From Bryobacterales bacterium (lineage in GTDB: Bacteria > Acidobacteriota > Terriglobia > Bryobacterales > Bryobacteraceae): a stretch of 43,550 nucleotides of DNA. Positions 1 through 9,468 of this stretch are shown here, one piece after another (position 1 is the stretch's first letter; each line of letters begins with the position of its first letter). The stretch lies in assembly GCA_003164035.1 (NCBI GenBank), contig PLRS01000123.1:1-43550 (forward strand). Direction: 5' to 3'. The translations under genes were made by a program, and so were the position numbers. The notes beneath the pieces are model-generated. The model made no database searches, was not told the origin of the DNA, and saw only the letters and a program-made list of their open reading frames with translations.

Positions 1-2243
1 AGGCGGATGCCGAATTCGCGCGTTCGCGCGCTCACCGAAATCGCCAGCACGCCCGCCACCCCTACCACCGCGTTCGGCAGCGCCACCAGGGCGATGCCGC
101 CAAAAACCAGGGCGTTCAACCGGTCCGGCGTCAGCACTTCCGCGCGGACGTCTTCCAGGGTCGCGGCGCGATCCACCGGCTGGTCCACCGACAGGCCGCG
201 GATAGTTCGCGTGATGGGGCCGACCAGAGCATACGGATCCGAGCGCACGTGGACGAAGAGGCGCCCGCCAAAAAGCGGACCCTGCCCAAACGGCTGATAC
301 ACAGTCAGGGTCGGGCGCGGAACCAGGTGCTCGTCGTCGATATCGGCGGCGATTCCTACCACCCGCAGCGGCACCGGCTTCATACCGACGATGAACTTGA
401 TGATGGGATCGGTCCAGATGAGGCGCCGGTTGAGCGCCTCCCGGTTCGGAAACATCCGCCGCGCCACGCTCTGGCTCACGATCGCCACCGGCTCGCCGTC
501 TTTGCGGTCGAGATCGTTGAAATCCCGTCCGGCTACGATGGGCACGCCGAGCGCGGCGAAAAAGCCGGGCGACACGATGCGAAATTGGCCGCGCGGATCG
601 TCTTCTCCCCTCCCGCGCAGGTACCCTTCGGCCGTGAATTGAAGGCCGGGGCCCAGCGTGCCGCCCTCGCGCCAGGGCGTGAGGACGCCCAGAGCGACGC
701 CGTCCACGCCCGGCAACTGGTGTACGCGCCGCATGGCCTCCCGGTAGAAATCCACCACCTGGCCGTCGGTCCGCCCATACGAAATCACCGGAACGTTGAT
801 CGCGAGCACGCGCCGCGTGTCGATGCCGGTATCGACCGCCTGAAGCGCGAGCAGCGTCTTGAGCAGCATGGCGGCACCGGCCAGCAGAATAAACGAGGCG
901 GCGATCTGGGTGACCGCAAACGCGCGTAGACGCCCGGCCGCGCCACCCGTAATCCGCGTGCTTCCACTGGACAAGGCGATTCCGTTCGGCCGGTCGCCCG
1001 AGGGCAGGCGGGGCACAAATGCCAGCAGGGCCGCGGCGGCCAGCGCCAGTCCGGCGCCGACCCACAACATGCTGGAGTCCACCGTGAGATCCAGCGCTCG
1101 GACCGAGAAACGGGACGCGTACCGCGCCAGGATGGCCACCATGGGCCGCGCGCTCACCACGCCCAGCGCCGCTCCCGCGCCGCAGAGCAGAAGGCTTTCC
1201 GCCAGCAGCACACGGCGCAGCGCGGCGGTGGAGGCCCCCAGCGCGGTCCGGACCACCAGCTCGCCTTCGCGGCGAATCGTCCGCGCCAAAATCAAGTTCG
1301 CCACGTTGGAACAGGCGATCAGAAAGACCAATCCCGACGCCGCCAGCAGCACCCAAAGCACGGTCCTGGCTTTAGAGGTGATCTGGTCGCGGAGAAACAC
1401 CGCGTCGATGCGGAAGTCCGCTTTGGCGGGATACGCCTCGGGATGCTCTTTCATGATGGCGCCGTGTGCCGCCTTCAGCTCGGCGCGGGCTTGTTCCAGC
1501 GTGGCGCCGGGAGCCAGACGGCCAAACAGCTCCGTCATGCGATGAATCCGGCCCGTCACCATCGTCGCCGACAGGTGGTGCGGACTGGTGACCACGTTGG
1601 CGATGATCTCGGTTTCGGCCGGATACGGGATGGATGGTTCCAACACCCCTACGATGGTTCCGGTACGAGCTCCGAACGATCCGAGCCTCACGACCTTTCC
1701 TAGCACCGACGGATCGCTCTTCAAGGCGGTGGTCCAGAAACGATAGGTCAGAACGATGGCGCCGGAAGCGGCCGGGCCGTCGTCCCGCATATCGAGCAGC
1801 CGCCCCATCACCGGGTGCAGGCCCATTACGTCGAAGTACGTACCACCGACAACTCCCGCCCGCACCTCGCGCGGCTCTCCCAGCCCATTGAGGGTGAATC
1901 CTATGGTGGAGAAATCGCCGATCGCGCTCAACGACCTGACGCGCTGCCGCAAATCCTGTATCTCGGGCACGGAAAACGCGGCATTCTCCATGCCAAGGCC
2001 CCGCGCGCTCTGGCGAATGTAAATCAGCCTGTTTTCGTCGCGATTCACCAACGGCCGTAGCAGAACCCCGCGGACCAGGGTGAAGATAGCGGCATTGGCT
2101 CCGATTCCGAGCGCCAGCGTGAGGACCACTGTAATGGTTAGCCCTTTAGCTCCCGCGAGCGAGCGGAAGGCGTACTTCCCATCGCGCCAGAATGTTCCGG
2201 CAGCTTCGCGCAAATTCAATTGTGCCGCGCCGATCCCAATCAT
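1..2243 (-). CDS. ADOP-type ABC transporter permease (MacB/FtsX family), 3' end cut by window
   Basis: Inner-membrane permease of the acidobacterial duplicated orphan permease type; members are MacB-like and usually about 800 residues. The reverse strand reads without a stop from 2243 to the window edge (about 747 codons), so the last few dozen residues are missing. Near residue 40 is a first membrane helix containing TLALGIGANAAIF, the hallmark of the family. Around residues 295-320 lies an FtsX helix with LIACSNVANLILAR followed by RREGELVVRTALGAS. The visible end carries RTREFGIR, typical of the second FtsX half. I chose ATG 2243 because a strong Shine-Dalgarno (AAGGGAGG) lies 6 bases upstream; an in-frame ATG at 2330 has no such site. 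The gene is divergent from the mannosidase. No ATPase subunit is adjacent, as is usual for orphan permeases. Substrate unknown. Confidence 0.9.
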   Translation of the reverse strand, partial: MIGIGAAQLNLREAAGTFWRDGKYAFRSLAGAKGLTITVVLTLALGIGANAAIFTLVRGVLLRPLVNRDENRLIYIRQSARGLGMENAAFSVPEIQDLRQRVRSLSAIGDFSTIGFTLNGLGEPREVRAGVVGGTYFDVMGLHPVMGRLLDMRDDGPAASGAIVLTYRFWTTALKSDPSVLGKVVRLGSFGARTGTIVGVLEPSIPYPAETEIIANVVTSPHHLSATMVTGRIHRMTELFGRLAPGATLEQARAELKAAHGAIMKEHPEAYPAKADFRIDAVFLRDQITSKARTVLWVLLAASGLVFLIACSNVANLILARTIRREGELVVRTALGASTAALRRVLLAESLLLCGAGAALGVVSARPMVAILARYASRFSVRALDLTVDSSMLWVGAGLALAAAALLAFVPRLPSGDRPNGIALSSGSTRITGGAAGRLRAFAVTQIAASFILLAGAAMLLKTLLALQAVDTGIDTRRVLAINVPVISYGRTDGQVVDFYREAMRRVHQLPGVDGVALGVLTPWREGGTLGPGLQFTAEGYLRGRGEDDPRGQFRIVSPGFFAALGVPIVAGRDFNDLDRKDGEPVAIVSQSVARRMFPNREALNRRLIWTDPIIKFIVGMKPVPLRVVGIAADIDDEHLVPRPTLTVYQPFGQGPLFGGRLFVHVRSDPYALVGPITRTIRGLSVDQPVDRAATLEDVRAEVLTPDRLNALVFGGIALVALPNAVVGVAGVLAISVSARTREFGIR

Positions 2244-2470
2244 GATCGGCCTCCCTTCCGAGTGTCTCCGAGACTCCGCAACGGAGTCTACTTCCGGAAT
2301 GATACGCGGCGCCGGCGGCCCATGTTTCATTTTTCGCCCGCGAACTTTGGGCAGTGTAGTGGACATTACAATTGTTTCCGGCCGCGGGAGGTTCCGGAGG
2401 CAATGCCACAGTCGATTTTGCGCTGCTCCTTACCTCACGTTGCGGCGGCAGGCGAGTATACTGCAATTTG

Positions 2471-4972
2471 GTGAAACCGTCGAATCTCGTATTGGCACCG
2501 TTGGCGATGATGGCACTGGGACCCTGGCTTGCGGCCCAGAGTTCCGCTCCGTGGCCGGCGGATGCGGCGAGCTACCGCTTTCACATGATCGGCCAGGCCC
2601 ATATCGACCCGGTCTGGCTGTGGCCGTGGCGGGAAGGCCTGGCGGTGGTGCACAGCACCTTCCGATCCGCGCTGGACCGGATGAAAGAAAACCCGGACTT
2701 CGCCTTCACCGCCAGCTCCGCGCAGTTCTACGAGTGGGTGGCGGAAAACGATCCGGACATGCTGCGGGAGATTCGCCAGCGGATGGAGGAGGGCCGGTGG
2801 GGCGTGGTGGGCGGATGGTGGGTCGAGCCGGACGTGAACATACCAAGCGGGGAATCGCTGGTGCGGCAGGGTCTGTACGGCCAGCTCACGCTGCGCCGGC
2901 TGGTGGGCCGCGCGGCCAAGGTGGCCTACAATCCCGATTCCTTCGGACATCCGGGTACGCTGGCGCAGATTCTGAAATTGCAGGGGATGAACGAGTACGT
3001 TTTCATGCGCCCGATGCCGCGGGAGAAGACGCTGCCGGCGAATCTGTTCTGGTGGGAAGCGCCGGACGGCACGCGCGTGCTGGCGTATCGCATTCCGATC
3101 AGCTACAACGATGAGGGCGGGGTGCGAGGGCGCCTGGAACAGATTCTGCGCGACCTGAAGCCGCCGGAGAAAACCCTGATGGCTTTCTACGGAGCGGGCG
3201 ATCATGGCGGCGGCGCCACCAAAGTGAACCTGTCCTCGATCGGCGAGATTCAGAAGCAGGCGGGCGCGCCACAGGTAGTCTACAGCACGCCGGAAAAGTA
3301 TTTCGCCGAAGTGCGGCAAGGGCCGCTCGAAAGCGTGCCGGTGGTGACGGGGGATTTGCAGCACCATTCGGTGGGCTGCTATACGGCCGAATCGGCGATG
3401 AAGAAGGCTAACCGAAGTACCGAAATCGCCATGCTTTCGGCGGAGAAGCTGGCGGCCATCGGTGCGCTGGCGTGGGGCGCTCAATATCCAAAGGACGAGT
3501 TCACTTCGGCGTGGAAGAAAATTCTGTTTCTGCAGTTTCACGACAGCATGGCGGGTACGGCGCTCCCGGAGCATTACGAAACCACGGCGCCGGCAGGGTA
3601 CGGCTACGCGCGGGCGGTGGCGGAAAGGGCTCTCGATCTGGCGCTGCAGAAGCTGGAATGGAGCGTGCCGGCGACGGACCCCGATTCTCAATACCTGCTG
3701 GCATTCAACCTGCACCCTTGGGAAGCGACTTCCAACCTGGAATACGATTTGAGCTGGCCGTCCCGGGAGGCGCGGGTGGAAGACGACGGCGGGCACGCGC
3801 TGCCGCACCAATGGATCGCCGGCTCGACGGTGACCGGCGACCGCAAGCGCCTGGTTTTTCGAACCAACTTGCCGCCGTTCGGCTACCGCCAGATTCGCAT
3901 CCGCAAGGATGCCGGTGAGCCGACCAGCGCGCCGGACTTGCGCGCGGAAGCGAATTCGATCGAGAACCAATATCTGCGGGTGACAAGTTCGCCCGGCGGG
4001 CGCATCGGCATCCTGGATAAGACGGCCGGGGCGGAGGTTTTCGAAGCGGCCGGGGCTGCGGCGGTGGTTCTGGACGACCCCAGCGACACCTGGAGCCACG
4101 ACGTGAAGGCCTACGACAAGCAGGTTGGCGCGTTCGGCGATGCGGTGGTCGCCATGATCGAAAAAGGGCCGCTGCGCGCGCGGATGCGCGTCGAAACCCG
4201 GTATGGCCATTCGACGCTGGCCATCGAGTGGATTCTCTACGCCGGCAGTCCGCTGCTGGAAGCGGGAGTATGGCTCGACTGGCACGAGCAGCGCAAAATG
4301 CTGAAATTCAGCTTCCCCGTGGCTGTCGCCGCACCTCGCGCCACCTATGAAATCGCCTACGGGAACATCGTGCGCGAGACGAATGGGGACGAGGAACCGG
4401 GGCAGCGCTGGCTCGACGTCAGCGGGACTCGCGGCGGCGGCGCCTACGGTCTGGCGCTGGTGAACGACGCCAAGTACGGTTACAGCGTGAGTGGCAACGA
4501 CCTGCGGCTATCGGTGGTGCGCGGCGCTCCGTATGCGCATCACTTTCCGCGCCAACTGGATTTAAGCCAACCGATCCAGTGGCAGGACCAGGGCGCGCAG
4601 ACGTTTCGCATGCTGCTGGCGCCCCACCGGGGAAGCTGGCGGGACGCAGGCGTCGAGCGCGTGGCCGAAGAATTCACCACGCCGCAGCCGGTGATCTACC
4701 AGGGCATTCACGCCGGTTCGCGCGGCGCGTCGGATTCCTTCCTGGCCGCGAGCCCGCGTAATGTGATCGTGACGGCCATCAAACGGGCGGAGGCCGGCGA
4801 CGGGCTGGTTTTGAGAGCGTATGAAAGCTCCGGCCAGAGCACGCCGGCGCGGATCGATTTGCGTTTCTTGGGGAAATCGTGGTCGGGCACCTTCCGGCCT
4901 TACGAAATCAAGACGCTTTTGTTCGACCCGCACAGCGGAACATTTAGAGAGGTCAATGTACTGGAGGAATAG
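2471..4972 (+). CDS. Secreted glycoside hydrolase family 38 alpha-mannosidase
   Basis: Probable exo-alpha-mannosidase acting on mannose-containing glycans outside the cytoplasm; 833 residues from GTG 2471. The N-terminus (VKPSNLVLAPLAMMALG...LAAQ) is a signal peptide, which is why I prefer GTG 2471 to the longer frame beginning at a TTG at 2372. Family signatures are HIDPVWLW near residues 44-51 (metal-binding His and Asp) and YNPDSFGHPG near residues 153-162, which holds the expected Asp nucleophile (about residue 155). The segment GGWWVEPDVNIPSGESL is also typical of GH38. After the catalytic barrel come the beta-rich middle and C-terminal domains, so the length is normal. It is alone on its strand, with ADOP divergent and a palindromic repeat following. 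Exact linkage specificity cannot be read from sequence. Confidence 0.93.
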   Translation: MKPSNLVLAPLAMMALGPWLAAQSSAPWPADAASYRFHMIGQAHIDPVWLWPWREGLAVVHSTFRSALDRMKENPDFAFTASSAQFYEWVAENDPDMLREIRQRMEEGRWGVVGGWWVEPDVNIPSGESLVRQGLYGQLTLRRLVGRAAKVAYNPDSFGHPGTLAQILKLQGMNEYVFMRPMPREKTLPANLFWWEAPDGTRVLAYRIPISYNDEGGVRGRLEQILRDLKPPEKTLMAFYGAGDHGGGATKVNLSSIGEIQKQAGAPQVVYSTPEKYFAEVRQGPLESVPVVTGDLQHHSVGCYTAESAMKKANRSTEIAMLSAEKLAAIGALAWGAQYPKDEFTSAWKKILFLQFHDSMAGTALPEHYETTAPAGYGYARAVAERALDLALQKLEWSVPATDPDSQYLLAFNLHPWEATSNLEYDLSWPSREARVEDDGGHALPHQWIAGSTVTGDRKRLVFRTNLPPFGYRQIRIRKDAGEPTSAPDLRAEANSIENQYLRVTSSPGGRIGILDKTAGAEVFEAAGAAAVVLDDPSDTWSHDVKAYDKQVGAFGDAVVAMIEKGPLRARMRVETRYGHSTLAIEWILYAGSPLLEAGVWLDWHEQRKMLKFSFPVAVAAPRATYEIAYGNIVRETNGDEEPGQRWLDVSGTRGGGAYGLALVNDAKYGYSVSGNDLRLSVVRGAPYAHHFPRQLDLSQPIQWQDQGAQTFRMLLAPHRGSWRDAGVERVAEEFTTPQPVIYQGIHAGSRGASDSFLAASPRNVIVTAIKRAEAGDGLVLRAYESSGQSTPARIDLRFLGKSWSGTFRPYEIKTLLFDPHSGTFREVNVLEE

Positions 4973-5016
4973 GGGATGCCGTAGTGCAGGCGGGCCCAAC
5001 GTCACCTACAGGAATA

Positions 5017-5137
5017 GTGGGGCGGGCAATTTTGCCCGCAGCCGCCTTTTTAGGCGGCTCTTCCGAGCCATGGCGGGTCTGGACCTCCCGTCGAGCGCCG
5101 GCTGAAAGCCGGCTGCAGCCAGGATTGGCTGCCCCAC
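5017..5137 (+). repeat. Palindromic interspersed element, family 1, copy A
   Basis: 121-bp element bounded by GTGGGGC and GCCCCAC. The left half holds two hairpins (CGGGCAATTTTGCCCG and GCCGCCTTTTTAGGCGGC). The right half holds two more (GCCGGCTGAAAGCCGGC and AGCCAGGATTGGCT). Similarity to copy D continues about 17 bases past the right end. It lies between the mannosidase and the gmhA-like gene, 42 bases before the latter's start codon. No open frame of its own. Confidence 0.9.
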
Positions 5138-5179
5138 GATTTGCGCAGAATGTCGCCAGGATGAAAATAGCTAAATCAC

Positions 5180-5755
5180 ATGAGCATCTACGGGCAGACC
5201 ATTGACGAGGCACTCCAGGTGCTGGGATCGTTGAGAGAGCTGGAACCGGCGGTGGATGTGGCCGCGGCGTGGTGCGTGGAAGCGCTCGCGGCCGGGCACA
5301 AGCTGCTTCTGTGCGGTAACGGAGGGAGCGCGGCGGAAGCCCAACACCTGGCGGGGGAACTGGTGGGGCGGTATACCGTCAACCGGCGCGCGCTCGCGGC
5401 CATCGCTCTGGCGGCCGACGCTACGGTCCTCACCTGCATCGGCAACGATTTCGACTACGAACGGATTTTCGCCCGGCAGATAGCCGCGCTGGGGTTGCCG
5501 GGCGATGTTCTGGTCGCTTTTAGCACCAGCGGCAACTCGCCCAACGTTCTGGCGGCACTGGAGGCGGCCAGGAACCTGGGAATGCGGTCGATTGCCTTGC
5601 TGGGCTCGGGCGGTGGACGCGCCAGGGAACTGGCCGGCTGCGCTTTGGTGGTTCGGCACGCCAAGACGGCGCGGGCGCAGGAGGGCCATCAATTTCTGAT
5701 TCACTGCCTGATGGACCGAATCGAGGCGGCCATTGCCGCCGAAGGCGCCGTTTGA
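5180..5755 (+). CDS. gmhA: SIS-domain phosphoheptose isomerase (GmhA-like)
   Basis: Probable D-sedoheptulose 7-phosphate isomerase, first step of ADP-/GDP-heptose synthesis in the cytoplasm. At 191 residues it has the normal GmhA length and is a single SIS domain. Visible signatures are CGNGGSAAEAQHLAGELVGR near residues 45-64, LAADATVLTCIGNDF, FSTSGNSPNV near residues 114-123 (sugar-phosphate loop), and EGHQFLIHCLMD near the C-terminus. The start ATG 5180 has only a weak upstream purine tract (AGGATG, some 16 bases away). The gene is convergent with the ICMT-like gene; only 3 bases separate the two stop codons. No other heptose gene is adjacent. Another SIS-type sugar isomerase role is possible but less likely. 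Confidence 0.88.
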   Translation: MSIYGQTIDEALQVLGSLRELEPAVDVAAAWCVEALAAGHKLLLCGNGGSAAEAQHLAGELVGRYTVNRRALAAIALAADATVLTCIGNDFDYERIFARQIAALGLPGDVLVAFSTSGNSPNVLAALEAARNLGMRSIALLGSGGGRARELAGCALVVRHAKTARAQEGHQFLIHCLMDRIEAAIAAEGAV

Positions 5756-5758
5756 AAT

Positions 5759-6319
5759 TCAGAGCAGGCCCGGGATGAGGGCTTTGACTTCGCGCCGGTA
5801 CTCGACGTATTGCGCGCCGAACTGCCCCTCCATGAACCGTTCTTCCAGCCTCCACTTGGTCCAGAAGTGGATTGAGGCGATGGCGAAACCGATCAGGCAG
5901 GGCACCATCCCATAGCCGATGGCGGTGCCCAGAGCCGCCAGAAGAATGCCGGAGTAAATCGGGTGGCGCACCATCCGGTAAGGTCCGCTCCGGATCAGCA
6001 GGTGATCTTCCTTGACGGTTACGGTACTGCTCCAGTTGCCGCCGAGGGTAAAACGGGCCCAAAATGCCAAGCCTATGCCGGCAGCGGCGATGGCGAGGCC
6101 GCAAATCGCCGTGGTTGGCGTGTCCGGAACGAAGCGGACGTTCAACCGGCCCAGGCGCCAGGGCTGGAAGATCAGCAGAAAGCCGAGTGTGACGAGAAGG
6201 CTGTGGAGAATGGCGCTCTTTATCGATTGCCGCCGGACGGCGCGCTTGGAACCGAAGGAGGCCACAGTCCATACCACCAGATACAGCACCCACAAGGCCG
6301 CAAATCCTATACGTAGCAT
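5759..6319 (-). CDS. Isoprenylcysteine carboxyl methyltransferase-like membrane protein
   Basis: 186-residue integral membrane protein of the ICMT/PEMT superfamily; these enzymes methylate small hydrophobic or lipid substrates using SAM, and bacterial substrates are mostly unknown. It has about five hydrophobic segments (residues 1-20, 38-55, 72-92, 122-150). The C-terminal signature is SGPYRMVRHPIYSGILL near residues 113-130, followed by the amphipathic ending EERFMEGQFGAQYVEYRREV. I took ATG 6319 because it starts exactly at the first membrane helix (MLRIGFAALW). A longer frame upstream runs through a palindromic repeat and is Arg-rich, unlike this protein. The ribosome-binding site is weak. 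Confidence 0.85.
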   Translation of the reverse strand: MLRIGFAALWVLYLVVWTVASFGSKRAVRRQSIKSAILHSLLVTLGFLLIFQPWRLGRLNVRFVPDTPTTAICGLAIAAAGIGLAFWARFTLGGNWSSTVTVKEDHLLIRSGPYRMVRHPIYSGILLAALGTAIGYGMVPCLIGFAIASIHFWTKWRLEERFMEGQFGAQYVEYRREVKALIPGLL

Positions 6320-6370
6320 TTCGAAATTAGATACGCACTCAGCCAGCGCCCGGTTCGCGGAAATCCGTTC

Positions 6371-6461
6371 CGGCAACCGTCGCTGGCGGTCGCGGCTCGG
6401 TAAGTGACTGAAAACACGTGATGCCCGTAACCGAGCCGCGAGCGCGAGGGAGCGGTTGCCG
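6371..6461. repeat. Palindromic element, family 3, copy 1
   Basis: Imperfect inverted repeat of about 31-34 bases per arm. The left arm contains CGGTCGCGGCTCGGTAA and the right arm TAACCGAGCCGCGAGCG, ending GAGGGAGCGGTTGCCG. It fills most of the gap between the HDOD gene and the ICMT-like gene. The arms resemble the element at 26039-26133. Confidence 0.75.
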
Positions 6462-6516
6462 CGCCGAAACTGCGAAATCCCCAGAACGCCTAAGCGCCCG
6501 AGGCGGAGGCGCCGGC

Positions 6517-7371
6517 TTACCCGAGGCCAAGACTCTGTTCGACGCCGTTGATTTTGATCGCGACGGTTTCGGCAAGCTCCCGAAAACCCTGCGGTGTAAG
6601 GTCGCGACTCAACTCTGGGAGCACGCCAGCGATTTGGGAGAGATCCTGGCAGCGAGGCGACGCCAGCATCGACATGCCCATCAGGTCTGCCATGGCGGAC
6701 CCGCCGTGGACCAGGCGGATGAGGGCTCCGTCCTCGGCTGGTGCCTCTGGGGGATTTTCGTGTCTGGCGGCGACGTTTTGCAGTTCCACCGGGAAGTTCC
6801 ACTCGCTCAGCAGCCATCTCCCGGCCTCGGCGTGGTCCAGGCCGAACAGTTCCCGCTCCAACTCCATGGGGCTGATTTCGCGCTCTCCGGCGGAAGCCAG
6901 GGCCTTTTCATACTGCGGATACACGGTGAGCAGCGCAAGTTGCCCGATATCGTGAACCAGGCCGGCGGTGTAGCCATTCGACTCCGGGACTCCCACCGCG
7001 TCGGACAGCCGCTGGCAGATGAGGGCGGCAGCCAGGTTGTGGCGCCAGCAAGCCCGGATAAAGGGGCTGGAACGGCTCGCCACCAGGGACTTGAGACACG
7101 TGGTCGCCACCAGGGAACTGACCATTTCCGAACCTATGAAAGCGATCGCCTGCAACACGCTCACGATTTCCATACGCGCTGGAAACAAGGGAGAATTGGC
7201 GATTTTCAGCAATTCCATGGACAACACGGGGTCGGTCTGGACCAGGGCGGCGATTTTGCGGAACGGAACGGACAGGTCGCCGACCATTCGCAACAACTGA
7301 GTCGCGACCGGGCGGAAAGGGCGCACTTCGGCTTTCAGGCGCGCGCAGGTGGTGCTGGCGGCGGCCGTCAT
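6517..7371 (-). CDS. HDOD domain signalling protein
   Basis: 284-residue cytoplasmic protein made almost wholly of an HDOD domain (PF08668), a catalytically dead relative of HD phosphohydrolases used in bacterial signalling. Visible hallmarks are IAALVQTDPVLSMELLKIANS (residues about 35-55), LQAIAFIGSEMVSSLV (about 66-81), ACWRHNLAAA, and YTAGLVHDIGQLAL (about 125-138). In the last of these an HD pair survives, as is often seen in the family. The C-terminal third (DHAEAGRWLLSEWNFPVEL, ARHENPPEAP) is also typical. I chose ATG 7371 because GGGAG lies 7 bases upstream; longer frames add a low-complexity Arg-rich tail. No receiver or kinase partner is adjacent. Confidence 0.88.
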   Translation of the reverse strand: MTAAASTTCARLKAEVRPFRPVATQLLRMVGDLSVPFRKIAALVQTDPVLSMELLKIANSPLFPARMEIVSVLQAIAFIGSEMVSSLVATTCLKSLVASRSSPFIRACWRHNLAAALICQRLSDAVGVPESNGYTAGLVHDIGQLALLTVYPQYEKALASAGEREISPMELERELFGLDHAEAGRWLLSEWNFPVELQNVAARHENPPEAPAEDGALIRLVHGGSAMADLMGMSMLASPRCQDLSQIAGVLPELSRDLTPQGFRELAETVAIKINGVEQSLGLG

Positions 7372-7535
7372 ACGCCACTCCCGGAAACAGCGCCGAGGTG
7401 TCGTTCTCCGGGGTAGCCGCCGGTGCGATGGGGGGCTCGCAGGCTCATACCATTCCATATCGGCGGAAAGTGCCGTTTTTTGATGAAAACCGGGCGTCGC
7501 GGGTGGGGAGATAATGAGGAGCGGGAGGGAAAAGG

Positions 7536-8044
7536 ATGCCACACGTGGCCGTACCGACTGGGGCGGACGATATTTATGGAATACCGGTCCGCACCATCGA
7601 GGGACGCGAAACCAGCCTGGGTGAATATCGGGGTAAAGTGCTGCTGATTGTGAATGTTGCCAGCCGATGCGGGTTTACGCCGCAATACCGGGGCTTGGAA
7701 GAGCTATACAAGACTTACGGCGAGCGGGGGTTGGTGGTGCTCGGCTTTCCGTCCAACCAGTTCGGCGGCCAGGAGCCGGGGAGCGAAGGCGAAATCGCGC
7801 AATTCTGCTCCACCAATTACGGCGTGACCTTCCCCATGTTCTCCAAAATCGAGGTCAACGGCGAGGGCGCGCATCCGCTATACCGGTATCTCAAGAGCGA
7901 GCGCGGCGGGTTGCTGGGCTCCGAAGCCATCAAGTGGAATTTCACCAAGTTCCTGGTGGACCGCGACGGCAAGGTGGTAGACCGCTTCGCCCCCTCGACC
8001 AAACCGGGCGAGTTGACCCGGGCCATCGAGAAGCTGCTGAACGC

Positions 8045-8048
<4 letters not shown>
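7536..8048 (+). CDS. Glutathione peroxidase family (Cys type, probably thioredoxin-dependent)
   Basis: 170-residue thiol peroxidase that reduces H2O2 or lipid peroxides. No signal peptide is visible, so it is probably cytoplasmic. The active-site motif NVASRCGFTPQY (residues about 39-50) carries Cys in place of selenocysteine. FPSNQFGGQEPG (about 73-84) gives the catalytic Gln, and KWNFTKFLVD (about 132-141) gives Trp and Asn, so the tetrad is intact. The start ATG 7536 has GGGAGGGAAAAGG directly before it. The stop overlaps the stop of the convergent superoxide dismutase gene, pairing two reactive-oxygen defence enzymes tail to tail. Confidence 0.95.
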
Positions 8049-8743
<695 letters not shown>

Positions 8744-8931
8744 CCTCTCCTGCTGGACGATTATACTAAGGTATAGCCGGGCCGCGCCTAAGAAATTGAA
8801 TGGCGATTCGATGACTCAGAAGTGTGGCTGGCCCGGAGCCGGTCACCGTTGGTTCGTTTGCGCACAGGGTTAGGCTAGGTAAACCCTTGTTTTTCTAGCC
8901 GCTTGTAGTACACTAAGGCGAATCGTTGCCG

Positions 8932-9279
8932 ATGAAGCCGGAACAGGGGAAGATCCAAAAGCCAAGCGCCGACGCGCGCAGCAGCCCAGTGACGACCGCG
9001 GCTGTAGTTCACGAGCTGAATAATCTGTTGACCCTCGTCCTGGGTTACAGTCAACTGATCGTCGACGGCACCAAGCGAGCCGATCCCAACCGCCACAACG
9101 CGGAGCAGGTCCTCAAGGCTGGGGAGCGCGCCGCGGTACTTACGCGGCAAATGGCGGAGGCTGCCGGGAAGGACGAGATCCGCGCGGCACGGGTTCGAGC
9201 CGTAGCCGGTCACAGCACTTCGGAAAAAAGTTCACCGCCCGCTCCGGGGCCTTCCCGGCGCGCGGCACGCCGCGGCTGA
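8932..9279 (+). CDS. HisKA-only mini-protein (histidine kinase dimerisation domain without ATPase)
   Basis: 115-residue protein. Residues about 24-75 match the dimerisation and phosphoacceptor domain of NtrB-type sensor kinases: an H-box VVHELNNLLTLVLGYSQLI with the phosphorylatable His, then a second helix NAEQVLKAGERAAVLTRQM. In ordinary kinases a HATPase_c domain follows. Here the frame ends about 40 residues later in a Ser/Pro/Arg-rich tail, and the next 190 bases do not encode one. It is therefore either a truncated kinase or a free-standing phosphotransfer/dimerisation protein. ATG 8932 is preferred over TTG 8926; AAGGCG lies upstream. No response regulator is adjacent. Confidence 0.7.
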   Translation: MKPEQGKIQKPSADARSSPVTTAAVVHELNNLLTLVLGYSQLIVDGTKRADPNRHNAEQVLKAGERAAVLTRQMAEAAGKDEIRAARVRAVAGHSTSEKSSPPAPGPSRRAARRG

Positions 9280-9468
9280 CGGCGGGTGGGAAAAGCCGCC
9301 TAACTAACTGACGGTATTTAACTTGTAGCTCCGGCACGGGCTGTGCGGACGGTTCTGCCACCGGCAGCCAAGCCCCCTTTGGCGGTGGGCAGGACAGGGC
9401 AGTGAGCGGCCTCGGTGGCTCCCCGCGGGACGGGAACCGGCTTCGAGCCATGGTAGGGTGAAGGCGCC

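Noticed and set aside
2435-4285. 616-codon open frame on the minus strand opposite the mannosidase
   Set aside because: It is antisense to a convincing GH38 gene, is Arg/His/Pro-rich and has no recognisable motif; high GC makes such shadow frames common.
9185-9205. tRNA T-arm-like string GGGTTCGAGCC
   Set aside because: The flanking bases do not form a 5-bp T-stem, no acceptor or anticodon arm is found, and it lies inside the HisKA-like frame.
9280-9468. Structured RNA in the 189-base gap after the HisKA-like gene
   Set aside because: GC-rich with several short stems, but no consistent fold or match to SRP, RNase P or riboswitch cores could be seen.
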